This document shows, piece after piece, positions 42,798 through 51,964 of a stretch of DNA of 64,000 nt; the stretch's first letter is position 1, and the number at the start of each line of letters is the position of its first letter. The translations under genes were made by a program, and so were the position numbers. Origin of the DNA: Streptomyces iakyrus (GTDB taxonomy: Bacteria; Actinomycetota; Actinomycetes; Streptomycetales; Streptomycetaceae); the NCBI RefSeq assembly GCF_000717055.1, contig NZ_JNXI01000035.1, positions 28,112-92,111 of the forward strand, written 5' to 3'. The notes beneath the pieces are model-generated. The model ran no database searches. It had not been told where the DNA came from and was given only the letters and a program-made list of their open reading frames with translations.

Positions 42798-43483
42798 GCG
42801 ACGTGACGGACAAGGACATCACCGTCGTCCACCTCATGCGGCACGGCGAGGTCGCCAACCCGGACGGCATCCTCTACGGCCGTCTCCCCGGCTACCACCT
42901 GTCCGACCTGGGCCGCCGGATGGCCGACCGGGTCGCGGAGCACCTGTCCGGGCGCGATGTGACACACGTCGTCGCCTCGCCGCTGGAGCGGGCGCAGGAG
43001 ACGGCCGAGCCGATCGCGAAGGCGCACGGGCTCGGTCTGGCCACGGACGAGCGGCTGATCGAGGCCGACAACATCTTCCAGGGCAAGACGTTCGGCGTCG
43101 GGGACGGGGCGCTGCGCAAGCCCGGCAACTGGAAGCACCTGGTCAACCCGTTCCGGCCGTCCTGGGGCGAGCCGTACGTGGACCAGGTCGTCCGCATGAT
43201 GAGCGCGCTGAGCGCGGCGAAGGACAAGGCCCGCGGGCACGAGGCGGTCGTGGTCAGTCACCAGCTGCCCATCTGGATCGTCCGGTCCTACGTCGAACGC
43301 CGCCGCCTCTGGCACGACCCGCGCAGGCGCCAGTGCACGCTCGCCTCGCTGACGACCTTCACGTACCAGGGCGACCGGATCGTCTCCGTCGGCTACACCG
43401 AGCCGGCCCGCGACCTCGTCCCGGCCCACCTCCTCGCCGGCGCGAAGCCGGTGAAGGGCCAGGACAAGGCGTTCGGAGCGTAG
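42794..43483 (+). CDS. Histidine phosphatase family protein (phosphoglycerate mutase-like)
   Basis: 229 residues. [12 protein letters not shown] carries the RHG catalytic histidine; [16 protein letters not shown], the acidic region and [12 protein letters not shown] (second histidine) complete the two-histidine fold. It hydrolyses or transfers phosphate from small molecules, but the substrate is not predictable. The ATG overlaps the hemL stop. After it comes a long gene-free stretch. Confidence 0.9.
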   Translation: MSDVTDKDITVVHLMRHGEVANPDGILYGRLPGYHLSDLGRRMADRVAEHLSGRDVTHVVASPLERAQETAEPIAKAHGLGLATDERLIEADNIFQGKTFGVGDGALRKPGNWKHLVNPFRPSWGEPYVDQVVRMMSALSAAKDKARGHEAVVVSHQLPIWIVRSYVERRRLWHDPRRRQCTLASLTTFTYQGDRIVSVGYTEPARDLVPAHLLAGAKPVKGQDKAFGA

Positions 43484-43568
43484 GCGCGCGGAAGCGCGAG
43501 TCCCTGCGACCGCCCCTGCCACCCGGGTGGGCGGCCGCCCCGCGGGGCACCCGGCTCCCGACCGGACG

Positions 43569-44040
43569 GCGGGTACCGGCCGGAAGCGGCCGGGGGCGCG
43601 TGCGGCGTCCTGCGGGGCGTCCGTGGGTCCGTGGCTCCCGCCGGGGACCGGCGCCGGCCCGCGTGTGGGCTCGGCCGCGACCGGCCCGGTCAGTCCTGGT
43701 GCCCGGGCCTTCGAGGACCGGCGGTCGGAGGAGAGGTTCAAGGCCGTGCGCACTGCCGCGGGCGGGGCGGCGCTGGAACCGGCCCGCCCAGCCGGGGGCC
43801 GTGCGGCCGGCACCGGGTCGAGAGGGCGGGTACCGGCCGGAAGCGGCCGGGGGCGCGTGCGGCGTCCTGCGGGCGTCCGTGGGTCCGTGGCTCCGGCCAG
43901 GAACCGGCGCGGGGCCGCGCGTGGGCGACGGCGGACGGGGCCCGGTCCCGGTGTCCGGGGCCGTTGAGGGCCTGCGGCCGTTCGCGGGCGGCGGCGGGCA
44001 GTCGTGCGGGCTGCCGCGGACGGGGCGGTGCTGGAACGGG
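43569..44040. repeat. Degenerate tandem duplication, period about 257 bp
   Basis: A stretch of about 70 bp starting GCGGGTACCGGCCGGAAGCG at 43569 recurs almost identically at 43826, with one base deleted (GCGGGGCG versus GCGGGCG). The following 180 bp of each unit are recognisably similar but diverged, ending in GGGGCGG(C/T)GCTGGAAC in both. Confidence 0.75.
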
Positions 44041-44064
44041 CCTGGCGGCCCGGGAGAATCACAG

Positions 44065-44108
44065 CCCCGGCGGACGGCTCACAGCGAGGCCTGAGCCGTC
44101 CGCCGGGG
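44065..44108 (+). terminator. 17-bp perfect terminator-type hairpin
   Basis: Left arm 44065-44081 and right arm 44092-44108 pair perfectly with a 10-nt loop. It is placed to end transcription coming from hemL and the phosphatase gene, and isolates them from the downstream operon. Confidence 0.8.
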
Positions 44109-44317
44109 CCGGTCCTACCCGGCTCCTCAGGTCGCGGGGCCCCGCTGTTCAGCCGGTCTCCGTGGGCGTCAGCAGGAGCGTGTCCACGCTCTGTGTTCGC
44201 CCGCTTCTGCTCGCTTACGACTCCTTCGTTACGGAATCTGCGCAATTAAGCGGAACCTCCCCGTTCTTCACGTCCTCTGACTGGGTGACCAGCACGACGT
44301 GACGAATCGGGGATGCC

Positions 44318-45616
44318 ATGCGCGCTCTCTCCCGCAGGGAAATGCTCGGACTCGGCGCGGGAGCCGCCGCCGCCGTCTCGCTCGCCGGATGCGGTGGGCT
44401 CTCGGGCTCGGACGACTCCGGCCACGCCGCCGGTTCCGGCGGCGACTCCGCGCAGGGCGGGTCGAAGCCGAAGCCGAAGCCCACCGCCCGGCCCATCGGC
44501 GACGGCTCCACCGCCCACACCGGCAAGCAGCCCCACCAGCCCGCGGGGCCCGAGCCGCTGGAACCGGGGCAGACTCCGCCGCAGTTCGTCGTGTTCTCCT
44601 GGGACGGCGCCGGCGAGGTCGGCAACGGCCTCTTCCCGCGCTTCCTGGATTTGGCCAAGGAGCACGGCGCGAGCATGACCTTCTTCCTCTCCGGGCTGTA
44701 CCTGCTGCCCGAGTCAAAGAAGCGCCTGTACAACCCGCCGAACAACCCGCGCGGCGCCTCCGACATCGGTTACCTCACCGACGGGCACGTCAAGGACACG
44801 CTGGAGAACGTCCGCCGGGCGTGGCTGGAGGGCCACGAGATCGGCACCCACTTCAACGGTCACTTCTGCGGCGAGTCCCACGGCTCGGTCAAGAACTGGA
44901 CGCCCCGGCAGTGGCGCAGCGAGATCGACCAGGCCAAGTCCTTCGTGAAGGAGTGGCGCACCAACACCGGCTGGACCGACCTGCCGTCGCTGCCGTTCGA
45001 CTACGACAAGGAACTCGTCGGCGGCCGTACGCCCTGCCTGCTCGGCCAGGACAACCTGCTGCCCACCGCCCGCGAGCTCGGCTGGCGCTACGACGCCTCC
45101 TCGCCCGGCGGCCTCCAGGTCTGGCCGACGAAGAAGCAGGGGATCTGGGACCTGCCCCTCCAGCAGATACCTTTCCCCGGCCGCGGCTTCGAGGTCCTGT
45201 CGATGGACTACAACATGCTCGCCAACCAGTCCCTCGCGACCACGAAGGCACCCGCCCACAACTACCCGGGCTGGCGCAAGCAGTCGGCGCAGGCGTACAT
45301 CCAGGGATTCAAGCGGGCATACGAGACAAACCGGGCACCCTTCTTCATCGGCAACCACTTCGAGCAGTGGAACGGCGGTATCTACATGGACGCCGTCGAG
45401 GAGGCCTTCAAGCACATCGCCCGGGAGAAGGAGAAGGGCGCGGATGTGCGTCTCGTCTCCTTCCGGCAGTTCACCGACTGGCTGGACGTGCAGAAGCCCG
45501 AGGTGCTCGACAAGCTCCGCACCCTCGGCGTCGGGCAGCAGCCGGCCGGTGGCTGGCGGGAGTTCACCGGCAAGGCCTCCACACCCAGCGCAGACGCCTC
45601 GCAGAACGCCGCCTGA
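44318..45616 (+). CDS. Tat-type lipoprotein, polysaccharide deacetylase-like
   Basis: 432 residues. SRREMLGLGAGAAAAVSLAGC combines a twin-arginine motif with a lipobox (Cys25), so the folded protein is likely exported by Tat and lipid-anchored. After a Ser/Lys/Pro linker, QFVVFSWDGAGEVGNG, MTFFLSGLYLL, HEIGTHFNGHFCG and the later FFIGNHFEQWNGG follow the order of NodB-type deacetylase motifs (Asp, then His-x-x-x-His). Substrate unknown, perhaps cell-wall glycan. It lies 66 bp upstream of resA and may be the first gene of that operon. Confidence 0.78.
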   Translation: MRALSRREMLGLGAGAAAAVSLAGCGGLSGSDDSGHAAGSGGDSAQGGSKPKPKPTARPIGDGSTAHTGKQPHQPAGPEPLEPGQTPPQFVVFSWDGAGEVGNGLFPRFLDLAKEHGASMTFFLSGLYLLPESKKRLYNPPNNPRGASDIGYLTDGHVKDTLENVRRAWLEGHEIGTHFNGHFCGESHGSVKNWTPRQWRSEIDQAKSFVKEWRTNTGWTDLPSLPFDYDKELVGGRTPCLLGQDNLLPTARELGWRYDASSPGGLQVWPTKKQGIWDLPLQQIPFPGRGFEVLSMDYNMLANQSLATTKAPAHNYPGWRKQSAQAYIQGFKRAYETNRAPFFIGNHFEQWNGGIYMDAVEEAFKHIAREKEKGADVRLVSFRQFTDWLDVQKPEVLDKLRTLGVGQQPAGGWREFTGKASTPSADASQNAA

Positions 45617-45682
45617 AATGCGGTTTTCCGCCCGCAAGGGGGGTGGGCGAGACCCCCAGAACGGGCATGCGAAACTTTTCAC

Positions 45683-46330
45683 ATGAGTGCCGACAGCGCC
45701 CCCCAGCGTTCGAACCGCACGACCCGTGCCACCGAGCGCGCCCGCCGTGTCCGCCGCAGCGCCGCCCTGGCCGCGGGTCTCGCCGCGACCGCGCTGCTCG
45801 TCTCCGCGTGCGGCTCCGGCGGCACCTCGGGCGGGGGCGGCAACACCAACTTCGTCACCGGCACCGACGGCATCGCCACGGCCGCCAAGGGCGAGCGCAC
45901 CCCCGCGCCCGACCTGTCCGGCAAGACCATCGCGGGCAAGACCCTCGACGTCGCCGACTACAAGGGCGAGGTCGTCGTCCTCAACGTGTGGGGTTCCTGG
46001 TGCAACCCCTGCCGCGCCGAGGCCAAGTACTTCGCGAAGGTCTCCAAGGCGTACGCGGGCAAGGGCGTGCAGTTCGTCGGCATCAACACCCGGGACACCT
46101 CCACCGGCGCGGCCCTCGCCTTCGAGAAGGACTGGGGCATCACCTACCCCAGCCTCTACGACCCGACCGGCAAGCTGCTGCTGCGCTTCAAGAAGGGCAC
46201 GCTCAACCCGCAGGCGATCCCCTCCACGCTCATCCTCGACCGGAACGGCAAGATCGCGGCCCGGTCGCTCTCCGCGCTCAGCGAGGAACGGCTGCTGAAG
46301 ATGCTCAAGCCCGTCGTCGCCGAGAAGTGA
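45683..46330 (+). CDS. resA: ResA-like thiol-disulfide oxidoreductase, lipoprotein
   Basis: 215 residues. Signal peptide with lipobox (LLVSAC, Cys43), then a thioredoxin fold with WGSWCNPC (Cys107 and Cys110) and the cis-proline region AIPSTLIL. It reduces the haem-binding cysteines of apocytochrome c outside the membrane. It is the first of four tightly spaced system II genes: a 13-bp gap, then a 3-bp gap, then an overlap. Confidence 0.92.
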   Translation: MSADSAPQRSNRTTRATERARRVRRSAALAAGLAATALLVSACGSGGTSGGGGNTNFVTGTDGIATAAKGERTPAPDLSGKTIAGKTLDVADYKGEVVVLNVWGSWCNPCRAEAKYFAKVSKAYAGKGVQFVGINTRDTSTGAALAFEKDWGITYPSLYDPTGKLLLRFKKGTLNPQAIPSTLILDRNGKIAARSLSALSEERLLKMLKPVVAEK

Positions 46331-46343
46331 GCGGAGCAGCGAC

Positions 46344-47117
46344 GTGAGCGCAGTCACCACGCTCGCCGCGGTGGCGGACCCCAACGGCACGGTGCTCAAC
46401 GGCGCCCTGCTGGTGGCCCTGCCGATCGCGCTGCTCGGCGGACTCGTCTCCTTCTTCTCGCCGTGCGTCCTGCCGCTGGTGCCCGGCTACCTGTCCTACG
46501 TGACCGGGGTCGCCGGCACCGACCTCGCCGAGGCCCGGCGCGGCCGGATGGTCGCGGGCGCCTCCCTGTTCGTGGTCGGCTTCACCGCCGTGTTCGTCTC
46601 CGGCGGGGCGCTGTTCGGCTACTTCGGCCAGACGCTCCAGGAGCAGCAGGGGATCCTGTCCAAGGTGCTCGGCGTCCTCATGATCCTCATGGGCGTCTTC
46701 TTCATGGGCCTGATGCCCTGGCTCACCCAGCGGGAGTTCCGCTTCCACCGGCGCCCCGTGGCCGGGCTGGCCGGAGCGCCCCTGCTCGGCGCGCTGTTCG
46801 GCATCGGCTGGACGCCCTGCATCGGCCCGACCCTCGCCTCCGTGCAGGCGCTCGCCATCGACCAGGCAAGCGCCGGACGCGGTGCCGTGCTGACCATCGC
46901 GTACTGTCTGGGCCTGGGCGTGCCCTTCGTGCTCGCCGCGGTCGCCTTCCGCAAGGCTCTCGGAGCCTTCGGCTGGATCAAGCGCCACTACGTCTGGGTG
47001 ATGCGGATCGGCGGCATCATGATGATCGTGACCGGTCTGCTCCTGCTGACCGGCGCGTGGGACCGCATCGTGCAGGAGATGCAGGTCTGGTCCGACGGCT
47101 TCACTGTGGGGATCTGA
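46344..47117 (+). CDS. ccdA: Cytochrome c biogenesis protein CcdA
   Basis: 257 residues with six membrane helices. FFSPCVLPLVPGYLSYVTG and GIGWTPCIGPTL carry the two conserved membrane cysteines that pass reducing power from cytoplasmic thioredoxin to ResA. GTG 46344 has GGAG upstream. Second gene of the cytochrome c maturation operon. Confidence 0.94.
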   Translation: MSAVTTLAAVADPNGTVLNGALLVALPIALLGGLVSFFSPCVLPLVPGYLSYVTGVAGTDLAEARRGRMVAGASLFVVGFTAVFVSGGALFGYFGQTLQEQQGILSKVLGVLMILMGVFFMGLMPWLTQREFRFHRRPVAGLAGAPLLGALFGIGWTPCIGPTLASVQALAIDQASAGRGAVLTIAYCLGLGVPFVLAAVAFRKALGAFGWIKRHYVWVMRIGGIMMIVTGLLLLTGAWDRIVQEMQVWSDGFTVGI

Positions 47118-47120
47118 TCG

Positions 47121-48866
47121 ATGAGCAAGACCACCGCCTCCGACCCGGCCCCCTCCGCCGCCGAGGAACAGGAGCTGGGCGACGCCGGCTCCCAGCTGTC
47201 CACCGCCCCCAAGGAGGACGCGCCCAGCCTCCCCGCCCTGGGCGTCATCGGCTGGGCCCGCTGGTTCTGGCGGCAGCTGACCTCCATGCGGGTCGCCCTG
47301 CTGCTGCTCCTGCTGCTTTCCCTCGGCGCGATCCCCGGCTCGCTCATCCCGCAGTCCGGCCAGGACGAGACGAAGGTCGCCGACTTCCGCAAGGGCAACC
47401 CCACCCTCGGCGACCTTTACGACAAGCTCGGCCTGTTCCACGTCTACAGCTCGGTGTGGTTCTCCGCGATCTACATCCTGCTGTTCGTCTCCCTCATCGG
47501 CTGCATCGTGCCCCGCACCTGGCAGTTCGTCGGCCAGCTGCGCGGCCTGCCGCCCGGCGCGCCCCGGCGGCTGACCCGGCTGCCCGCGCACACCACCTGG
47601 CGCACCACGGCCGAACCCGAGCAGGTCCACCAGGCCGCCCTGGCCCTGCTGAAGAAGCGCCGCTTCCGCACCCACCTCACCGGGGACGCCGTCGCCGCCG
47701 AGAAGGGCTACCTGCGCGAGCTGGGCAACCTCGTCTTCCACATCGCCCTCATCGTGATGCTGACCGCCTTCGCCTGGGGCCAGCTGTACAAGTCCGAGGG
47801 CAACAAACTGGTCGTCGAGGGCGACGGCTTCTCCAACACCCTCACCCAGTACGACGACTTCAAGTCCGGCAACCTCTTCACGTCCGACGACCTGGTGCCG
47901 TTCAGCTTCAACCTGAAGAAGTTCACCGGCACCTACGAGCGCACCGGCCCCAACAAGGGCACCCCGCGCGTCTACAAGGCCGACATCACCTACAGCTCGG
48001 GCGCCTACGGCAAGGACGAGAACGACACCGTCGAGGTCAACCACCCGCTGGAGATCGGCGACTCCAAGGTCTACCTCGTCAGCCACGGCTACGCGCCGGT
48101 CATCACCGTCCGCGACGCCAAGGGCAAGGTCGTCTTCGACGACGCCGTACCGCTGCTGCCGCTGGACGCCAACGTCACCTCCTCCGGCGTCGTCAAGGTC
48201 CTCGACGGCTACCGCAACGCCCAGGGCAAGAAGGAGCAGCTCGGCTTCAACGCCTTCTTCGTGCCGACCTTCGGCGGCTCCGCCAGCGGCACGATGCTGT
48301 CCCAGTTCCCGGCGCTGGACAATCCGCTGCTCGCGCTGTCCGCCTACCACGGCGACCTCGGGGCCGACTCGGGCATCCCGCAGAGCGTGTACCAGATGGA
48401 CCGCACCAACATGAAGGAGTTCAAGGACTCCCAGGGCAAGCTGTTCAAGAAGCTGCTGAAGCCCGGCGAGACCATGAAGCTCCCGAACGGCGCCGGTTCG
48501 GTCACCTTCGGCAAGGACATCAAGGAGTGGGCCGGCTTCCAGGTCGTCCAGCAGCCCGGCAGCGGCTGGGCCCTCGCCGGTGCCCTCGCCGCGATCGGCG
48601 GCCTCGCCGCCTCCCTGTTCATCCAGCGCCGCCGCGTCTGGGTGCGTGCGGTCAAGGGCGCCGACGGCGTCACCGTCGTCGAGATGGCCGGCCTCGGCCG
48701 CAGTGAGTCCGCCAAGGTCCCCGAGGAACTGGGCCACCTCGCCGGCGACCTCTACGAGCAGGCCCCGGGTGCCCCCGGCCCGGACGACCCCGCAGATTCC
48801 CCCGACCCCGATCAGGAGCCGGGTACCGAACCCCCCGTACCTGCCGAAGGGGCTGAGAAGCAGTGA
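47121..48866 (+). CDS. resB: Cytochrome c biogenesis protein ResB
   Basis: 581 residues. A charged N-terminus is followed by membrane helices (MRVALLLLLLLSLGAIPGSLIPQ; IYILLFVSLIGCIVPRTW; NLVFHIALIVMLTAFAWGQL), a large extracellular domain, and a C-terminal helix near residue 490. With CcsA-type protein it forms the system II haem lyase that moves haem out and attaches it to apocytochrome c. ATG 47121 lies 3 bp after ccdA; the stop overlaps the next gene. Confidence 0.94.
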   Translation: MSKTTASDPAPSAAEEQELGDAGSQLSTAPKEDAPSLPALGVIGWARWFWRQLTSMRVALLLLLLLSLGAIPGSLIPQSGQDETKVADFRKGNPTLGDLYDKLGLFHVYSSVWFSAIYILLFVSLIGCIVPRTWQFVGQLRGLPPGAPRRLTRLPAHTTWRTTAEPEQVHQAALALLKKRRFRTHLTGDAVAAEKGYLRELGNLVFHIALIVMLTAFAWGQLYKSEGNKLVVEGDGFSNTLTQYDDFKSGNLFTSDDLVPFSFNLKKFTGTYERTGPNKGTPRVYKADITYSSGAYGKDENDTVEVNHPLEIGDSKVYLVSHGYAPVITVRDAKGKVVFDDAVPLLPLDANVTSSGVVKVLDGYRNAQGKKEQLGFNAFFVPTFGGSASGTMLSQFPALDNPLLALSAYHGDLGADSGIPQSVYQMDRTNMKEFKDSQGKLFKKLLKPGETMKLPNGAGSVTFGKDIKEWAGFQVVQQPGSGWALAGALAAIGGLAASLFIQRRRVWVRAVKGADGVTVVEMAGLGRSESAKVPEELGHLAGDLYEQAPGAPGPDDPADSPDPDQEPGTEPPVPAEGAEKQ

Positions 48867-49942
48867 CTCTCGCCGCCGCCACCAACGAAAACCTCGCGCA
48901 GATCAGCAACGTGCTGATCTACTCCGCGATGGCCGTCTACACCCTGGCCTTTTTCGCGTACATCGCCGAATGGCTCTTCGGCAGCCGCAGCAAGGTCGCC
49001 CGGACCGCCGCCGCGCTCACCACCAAGCCGGACGCCAAGAAGGCCCCGGCCGTCACCGTGAACCAGGCCGGCGGCACCGCCGTGCTGGAGCGGCCGAAGG
49101 TCACCGTGCGGGCCGCGGCCGGCCGGCGCGACGTGCCGGACGGCCCCGGGGCGCACGGCGGGGACGAGCAGGGCGACCTGTACGGCCGGATCGCCATCTC
49201 CCTGACGGTGCTCGCCTTCCTGGTCGAGTTCGCCGGTGTCCTCACCCGCGCCCTGTCCGTGGAGCGCGCCCCGTGGGGCAACATGTACGAGTTCAACATC
49301 ACGTTCTCCACGGTCGCGGTCGGCGTGTACCTCGGACTGCTGGCGCTGAAGAAGAACGTGCGCTGGCTCGGCCTGTTCCTGATCACCTCGGTCCTGCTCG
49401 ACCTGGGCCTGGCGGTCACGGTCCTCTACACCGCCAGCGACCAGCTGGTCCCGGCCCTGCACTCGTACTGGCTGTACATCCACGTCTCGACGGCGATCTT
49501 CTGCGGCGCGGTCTTCTACGTCGGCGCGGTCGGCACGATCCTGTACCTGTTCAAGGACTCCTACGAGAGCAAGCTCGCGAGCGGCGGCACGCCCGGCACC
49601 TTCGCGACCTCCGTCCTGGAGCGGCTGCCCTCCGCCGCCTCCCTCGACAAGTTCTCCTACCGCGTCAACGCGGCCGTCTTCCCGCTGTGGACGTTCACGA
49701 TCATCGCGGGCGCCATCTGGGCCGGCGACGCCTGGGGCCGCTACTGGGGATGGGACCCCAAGGAGACCTGGTCCTTCATCACCTGGGTCGCCTACGCCGG
49801 CTACCTGCACGCCCGCGCCACCGCCGGCTGGAAGGGCCGCAAGGCCGCCTACCTGGCCCTCATCGCCTTCGGCTGCTGGCTGTTCAACTACTACGGCGTG
49901 AACATCTTCGTCTCCGGCAAGCACTCCTACGCGGGCGTGTAG
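48863..49942 (+). CDS. ccsB: Cytochrome c biogenesis protein CcsA/ResC type (ccsB)
   Basis: 359 residues, about eight membrane helices. The tryptophan-rich haem-handling motif WGRYWGWDPKETWSF lies near residues 292-306, with conserved histidines in LHSYWLYIHVSTAI and AGYLHAR. Partner of ResB in the system II haem lyase. GTG 48863 overlaps the resB stop in a GTGA arrangement. The naming of this partner as CcsA, CcsB or ResC varies between species. Confidence 0.93.
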   Translation: MTLAAATNENLAQISNVLIYSAMAVYTLAFFAYIAEWLFGSRSKVARTAAALTTKPDAKKAPAVTVNQAGGTAVLERPKVTVRAAAGRRDVPDGPGAHGGDEQGDLYGRIAISLTVLAFLVEFAGVLTRALSVERAPWGNMYEFNITFSTVAVGVYLGLLALKKNVRWLGLFLITSVLLDLGLAVTVLYTASDQLVPALHSYWLYIHVSTAIFCGAVFYVGAVGTILYLFKDSYESKLASGGTPGTFATSVLERLPSAASLDKFSYRVNAAVFPLWTFTIIAGAIWAGDAWGRYWGWDPKETWSFITWVAYAGYLHARATAGWKGRKAAYLALIAFGCWLFNYYGVNIFVSGKHSYAGV

Positions 49943-49957
49943 GCACCGCCGGGGCAC

Positions 49958-51370
49958 TCACCGCCGTGGAGCGGGAGCGTGGTCCGCGACCGACACGATG
50001 ATGTCGCGCAGCCGGTCGGCGTACAGCCGCAGGTTCTTGTGCGCAACATCGGTGTCCGGGTAGCGGGCCGCGAACCACAGGCCCTCGTGGAGCCGGGTGA
50101 CCCAGGCGCAGACCTGGTCGCCGTACGACACCCGGATCAGACCGTAGGCGTTGCGCTCGGCCCAGCTCGTGGACTCGGGGATGCCGCGGGCGTCGGCGAA
50201 CGACACGATCGAGTACATGTCGGGGGACGTCGGCCGGAAGTCCGCGCCGAGCAGCCGCAGCACCCTCGCCAGCGGCATGCGGGCCAGCGGCCGGGTGGCG
50301 TGCAGCGCGGTGCGTACGGTCTTCAGCGCGGCGGGGAAGTCGGGCGCCTGGGCGACGGGCACCTCGATCGGCGCGCCGCCGACGTACCAGCCCACCGAGT
50401 CCGAGTACGCGGACTTCGCCCGGGTGTGGAAGGGGACCACCGTCCGGTAGACGGGCTCACCGCCGATCTCGTGGACGATCAGGGCGGTCGCCGCCAGGAC
50501 CCCGACCAGAGAACCGCCGTAGGGGCGGCAGTACGCCTCGAAGCCGGCGGCGGCATCGGCGTCGACGAGCATCTCGCGCATGAGCTTCTGCGTCGGCAGA
50601 CCGTCCCCGGGATCGAGCCCGAGGTCGACGGGGAAGCTCGGCAGCCGCCCGTCGCAGCGCCGGATGAACTCCCGCCAGCGGGCGACGATCTCGTGGTCCG
50701 CGTCGATCCGGTCGGCGTCCGCCCGCTCGGCCTCGCAGAAGTCGACGTAGCTGGAGACCGGGGCCTGCTCCGGGGCGCGGCCGGTGAGATGAGCGGTGTA
50801 CAGCTCCTGGATCTCCGCGGGGATGCGGTAGATGGAGAACGCGTCGACGTTGCTGTGGTCGAAGGCCATGTACACGCTGGTGCTGTCGTCCCGGACGACG
50901 GCCGTGTAGATGAGGTTCGGCCAGCGCAGTGCGTCGGCGGTGGTGTCGAAGCGGTCCTGGAGGTGCTGGGCCAGAGCCGCCGGGTCGGTGAACTCCCCGG
51001 CGTCCTCGCGGTGCAGGGAGACCGAGGCCGGGTCGAGGGTGAAGCGGCGGATCGAGTCGCCCGGGCCGCCCGCCCAGCGGAAGCCGCTGCGCAGCGTCTC
51101 GTGCCGCAGCGTCCAGCCGCGCAGCGCCTCGCCGAGGGCGTCCAGGTCGGCCCGGCCCGGGAGGTCGAAGGCCGCGCCGAGCCAGGTCGGCACGAACAGC
51201 CCGTCCTCCCGCACCGACCGCGCCGTCCGCAGATGTGACTCCTGGATGTAGGCGGGCGGCCTTGAGTCCTCCGGGAGGGCCTTCGCCGTAGCGACGGTCG
51301 CCGGACTGAGTGTCCATTCGACGAGTCGTCCAGGCCGGACCATGCAGCGTTGGATGTCGGTCATTCGCAC
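49958..51370 (-). CDS. Stand-alone condensation-fold acyltransferase-like protein
   Basis: About 470 residues from GTG 51368-51370 (GGAGAC upstream). The fold pattern of NRPS condensation domains and PapA-type acyltransferases is visible: LREALRGWTLRHETLRSGF-like region, DHSNVDAFSIYRI in the place of the HHxxxDG active site (the first His is Asp; the second His is kept; DG is DA), and PFHTRAKSAYSDSVGWYVGG. The altered motif leaves catalysis in doubt. No NRPS or PKS genes are nearby. Substrate unknown. Confidence 0.75.
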   Translation of the reverse strand: MRMTDIQRCMVRPGRLVEWTLSPATVATAKALPEDSRPPAYIQESHLRTARSVREDGLFVPTWLGAAFDLPGRADLDALGEALRGWTLRHETLRSGFRWAGGPGDSIRRFTLDPASVSLHREDAGEFTDPAALAQHLQDRFDTTADALRWPNLIYTAVVRDDSTSVYMAFDHSNVDAFSIYRIPAEIQELYTAHLTGRAPEQAPVSSYVDFCEAERADADRIDADHEIVARWREFIRRCDGRLPSFPVDLGLDPGDGLPTQKLMREMLVDADAAAGFEAYCRPYGGSLVGVLAATALIVHEIGGEPVYRTVVPFHTRAKSAYSDSVGWYVGGAPIEVPVAQAPDFPAALKTVRTALHATRPLARMPLARVLRLLGADFRPTSPDMYSIVSFADARGIPESTSWAERNAYGLIRVSYGDQVCAWVTRLHEGLWFAARYPDTDVAHKNLRLYADRLRDIIVSVADHAPAPRR

Positions 51371-51507
51371 GGGGCGTCTCCGTTCGCAGATGGGACAGAC
51401 CCGATCAAGGGAATGCCGGGCTCGGCTACCGGCCACACCGCGAGTCGCCGGATTTCAGGAGAACGGATGGCATGTCGAACTGCGATACGGGGCTTGCCCC
51501 CGTGCGC

Positions 51508-51960
51508 TCAGTTGACGCCGATGTCCTCGTGCCAGAGCGCGGGGTGTTCCGCGATGAAGGCGCGCATCAGCCCGGCGCACTCGGCGTCGTCCAACAGCAG
51601 GATCTCCACACCGTGTTCGGCCAGCCAGTCGTGGCCGCCGTGGAAGGTGGCCGCCTCGCCGATCACCACCCGGGAGATGCCGAACTGCCGGACCAGGCCG
51701 GAGCAGTACCAGCACGGGGACAGGGTCGTCACCATCGTCGTGCCCCGGTAGGAGCGCTGCCGCCCGGCCGCGCGGAAGGCGGCGGTCTCCGCGTGCAGGG
51801 ACGGATCGCCGTCCTGGACGCGGCGGTTGCGGCCGCGGCCCAGCAGGGTGCCGTCGGCGCCGTAGAGCGCCGCACCGATCGGGATCCCGCCCTCGGCGAG
51901 CCCGGAACGGGCCTCCTCGACGGCGGTCGTCAGCCATGTGCGTGCCTGTGCCTGGTCCAT
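51508..51960 (-). CDS. Nucleoside/cytosine deaminase-like protein
   Basis: 150 residues. LHAETAAF and SPCWYCSG form the zinc site (HAE and PCxxC) of the cytidine deaminase superfamily. The length and IPIGAALYGADG near the N-terminus resemble yeast-type cytosine deaminases and guanine deaminases. The gene starts 4 bp after the upstream MerR-type gene, so they are co-transcribed and the regulator probably controls this enzyme. Confidence 0.85.
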   Translation of the reverse strand: MDQAQARTWLTTAVEEARSGLAEGGIPIGAALYGADGTLLGRGRNRRVQDGDPSLHAETAAFRAAGRQRSYRGTTMVTTLSPCWYCSGLVRQFGISRVVIGEAATFHGGHDWLAEHGVEILLLDDAECAGLMRAFIAEHPALWHEDIGVN

Positions 51961-51964
51961 GACC

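Larger units (their letters stand above)
43484..44317. other. Gene-free, very GC-rich stretch with a degenerate tandem duplication
   Basis: 834 bp between the phosphatase and the lipoprotein genes. Open frames exist on both strands but have no ribosome sites, low-complexity Arg/Pro/Gly products and no conserved motif. It contains the repeat and terminator annotated separately. Confidence 0.7.

Noticed and set aside
42674..44245. Minus-strand 523-codon frame over the gene-free stretch and hemL end
   Set aside because: Arg/Pro/Ala low-complexity translation produced by GC-rich repeats; antisense to hemL and the phosphatase.
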